Below the pieces are notes generated by a model. It saw only the letters and a list, made by a program, of their open reading frames with translations, searched no databases and was not told the origin of the DNA. A stretch of 64,000 nt of DNA from Roseibium marinum (lineage in GTDB: Bacteria > Pseudomonadota > Alphaproteobacteria > Rhizobiales > Stappiaceae), in the NCBI RefSeq assembly GCF_002906165.1, contig NZ_PPCN01000003.1:186001-250000 (forward strand), in the 5' to 3' direction. A program made the position numbers and the translations under genes. Below, piece after piece: positions 62,759 to 64,000 of the stretch (the stretch's first letter is position 1; each line of letters opens with the position of its first letter).

Positions 62759-63262
62759 CTACCGCCGTTTCCCGAAAGTCGGCTTGCCGCCGCCTGCCGG
62801 TCCGGTACGTTGCGCCGATCCCCCGGGCTGTTGCGGTTTTTCCGCTGCAAGCTTGCGGGCAAAGAAGTTGTCGAGGCTTTCCGTACGTTCGTTGACCTCG
62901 ACTTTCAAGGCTTCCTCGGAGGTCTTGAGTACCTGGGCGCGTTGCTTGGAGGTATGGCGTTTTTCGCCGACGAACTGCACGCCGCAGCGCAGGCCGTCTT
63001 CCCAGCGGCGCTCGCAGGTGACTTCATAATCCTCCAGTTCGATCTGCAGGTCGAATTCCTTCGGCAGCAGAAAGGCCTGCTCGAATTGCAGCATGGCGCC
63101 GCCTTCGGAAATGTTGCGCACCGTGCAGGGAATGGACCGCAGGCCGTTCTGGAAAATCATCTTTCCCTTCTTGAACACACGCGCGCGCCGTTGGCGCGGC
63201 AGCAAGTCGCTGGGGTCCTCTTCCGGATGAAAGGACTGCGGTTCTGGCTTGGCGTCCGACAT
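62759..63262 (-). CDS. PilZ domain protein
   Basis: A 167-residue cytosolic protein. The PilZ core has the RxxxR-type start RQRRARVFKKGKMIF and the downstream IPCTVRNISEGGAMLQFEQ, matching the D/N-x-S-x-GG motif that contacts cyclic di-GMP. The DxSxxG aspartate is replaced by asparagine (RNISEGGA), a common variant. The C-terminus is charged and Gly/Pro-rich. The start at 63262 is chosen, with an ATG at 63268 as alternative. Likely a c-di-GMP-responsive regulator. Confidence 0.85.
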   Translation of the reverse strand: MSDAKPEPQSFHPEEDPSDLLPRQRRARVFKKGKMIFQNGLRSIPCTVRNISEGGAMLQFEQAFLLPKEFDLQIELEDYEVTCERRWEDGLRCGVQFVGEKRHTSKQRAQVLKTSEEALKVEVNERTESLDNFFARKLAAEKPQQPGGSAQRTGPAGGGKPTFGKRR

Positions 63263-63565
63263 GGTCATCTCACATCTCTTGGTTACGCACGATAGATTTT
63301 ACCCTCTTTCAGCAATCCTAACAGGAAATGCCTTGCCAATCCGTGAATCTTCGGAGCATTCCGGATCCGGGCCACCCGTAGTTCTCTTGAGTGCCGGAAC
63401 AAAACCCCCTAAGGCGGTGCTCCGGGAGTGGAAGCTTTTTCTTTTCAGCGGCATTCGTGGAACGCCATTCCTTGAAATGATACAGTTCTTTCTTTCTATT
63501 TGCGGACAGGAAAAACAGGCGGAAATTGTGAAAATGTTTCGGAATTTGAACGGGTTGAAGCGTTG
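63263..63565. other. Divergent spacer before cysQ
   Basis: About 300 bp with no gene or strong hairpin. The cysQ ATG is preceded by GGTTGAAGCGTTG, a weak ribosome-binding site. Confidence 0.4.
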
Positions 63566-64000
63566 ATGACAAAAGATCAGATATCCTTCCTGAACCGGCT
63601 CGCAATCCGGGCCGGCGAGGAAATCCTGAAAATCTACGCCGAGCCGTTCGACGTCGAGGAAAAGGCCGACGGCTCTCCGGTCACGAAAGCCGACGCCGCA
63701 GCGGAGAAAATTATCCTGGCCGGTCTGGCCGAACGCTTTCCGGACGTGCCGGTCGTGGCGGAAGAAGCGGTCGAGGCCGGGCATCTGCCGGCCGTCGGCG
63801 ACCGCTATTTTCTCGTCGATCCGCTCGACGGCACCAAGGAATTCCTCAAGAAAAACGGCGAATTCACGGTGAATATCGCCCTGATCGATCAGGGCAGGCC
63901 GGTTTTCGGTGTCGTTTCGGCGCCGGCGCTCGGCGAGATTTTCTGGGGCGGTGCCCTGGAGGAGGGTGGCGATATGGCCCGGCAGGCTTTCACCGGCCGG
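63566..64000 (+). CDS. cysQ: 3'(2'),5'-bisphosphate nucleotidase, N-terminal part
   Basis: The first 145 codons of CysQ, an inositol-monophosphatase-fold enzyme that removes 3'-phosphoadenosine 5'-phosphate made in sulfur assimilation. Seen are EEKADGSPVTKADAAAEKII, PVVAEEAVE and the metal-binding VDPLDGTKEF (residues 84-93). The gene runs off the right edge. The motifs match CysQ better than the wider SuhB type. Confidence 0.9.
   Translation, partial: MTKDQISFLNRLAIRAGEEILKIYAEPFDVEEKADGSPVTKADAAAEKIILAGLAERFPDVPVVAEEAVEAGHLPAVGDRYFLVDPLDGTKEFLKKNGEFTVNIALIDQGRPVFGVVSAPALGEIFWGGALEEGGDMARQAFTGR

Overview
The window is high-GC alphaproteobacterial DNA. It most resembles Hyphomicrobiales, probably a marine Stappiaceae-type genome (Roseibium/Labrenzia/Stappia). 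The support is a BA14K-family surface protein, a FabI-DUF3141 gene pair, a homogentisate cluster with DUF2783, Opp-type transporters, and many 'GTCATCCCGG...CCGGGATCC' intergenic repeats. The genus is inference; no 16S or other marker gene is present.

Layout. 0-6 kb: a truncated LysR gene, a methyltransferase, an MFS exporter, then divergent oxyR and katG with a strong terminator after katG. 6-14 kb: a fabI-like gene coupled to a PHA-synthase-like DUF3141 gene, a DUF2157/GDYXXLXY membrane pair, an RsmC-type rRNA methyltransferase and a pseudouridine synthase. 14-22 kb: divergent hdeD and marR, a FabF, an XRE-cupin regulator with a GNAT enzyme, a ferredoxin-reductase-type flavoprotein, and ABC-F (uup). 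Dispersed repeats fill the gaps. 22-32 kb: BA14K, a complete oligopeptide ABC operon with fused ATPases, a GntR regulator, an M19 dipeptidase and a lipoprotein L,D-transpeptidase. This group fits peptide uptake and cell-wall turnover. A perfect 44-bp inverted repeat separates the last two genes. 32-42 kb: an HlyIII-type protein, a cupin, a HerA-like ATPase, then the aromatic cluster hmgA, FAH, metallo-beta-lactamase-fold protein, flavin monooxygenase and DUF2783. 42-46.4 kb: a two-gene RND efflux system.

46.5-55.8 kb looks like an accessory region. It follows tRNA-Pro and tRNA-Gln, has long gene-poor spacers and is more AT-rich in parts. It holds two unrecognised genes with the same duplicated leader, a LysE exporter, a small VOC protein, a TetA-like MFS pump, an SDR remnant and a secreted alpha/beta hydrolase. 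At least three families of local direct repeats (75, 156 and about 315 bp) lie between them. No integrase or transposase gene is visible.

55.8-64 kb returns to chromosomal character: a MASE1/CHASE/PAS hybrid sensor kinase with its CheY-like partner, a pentapeptide-repeat protein, a VOC protein, a divergent permease/LysR pair, a PilZ protein and the start of cysQ. The most unusual material is the repeat architecture of the accessory region and the palindromic element near 30.9 kb.
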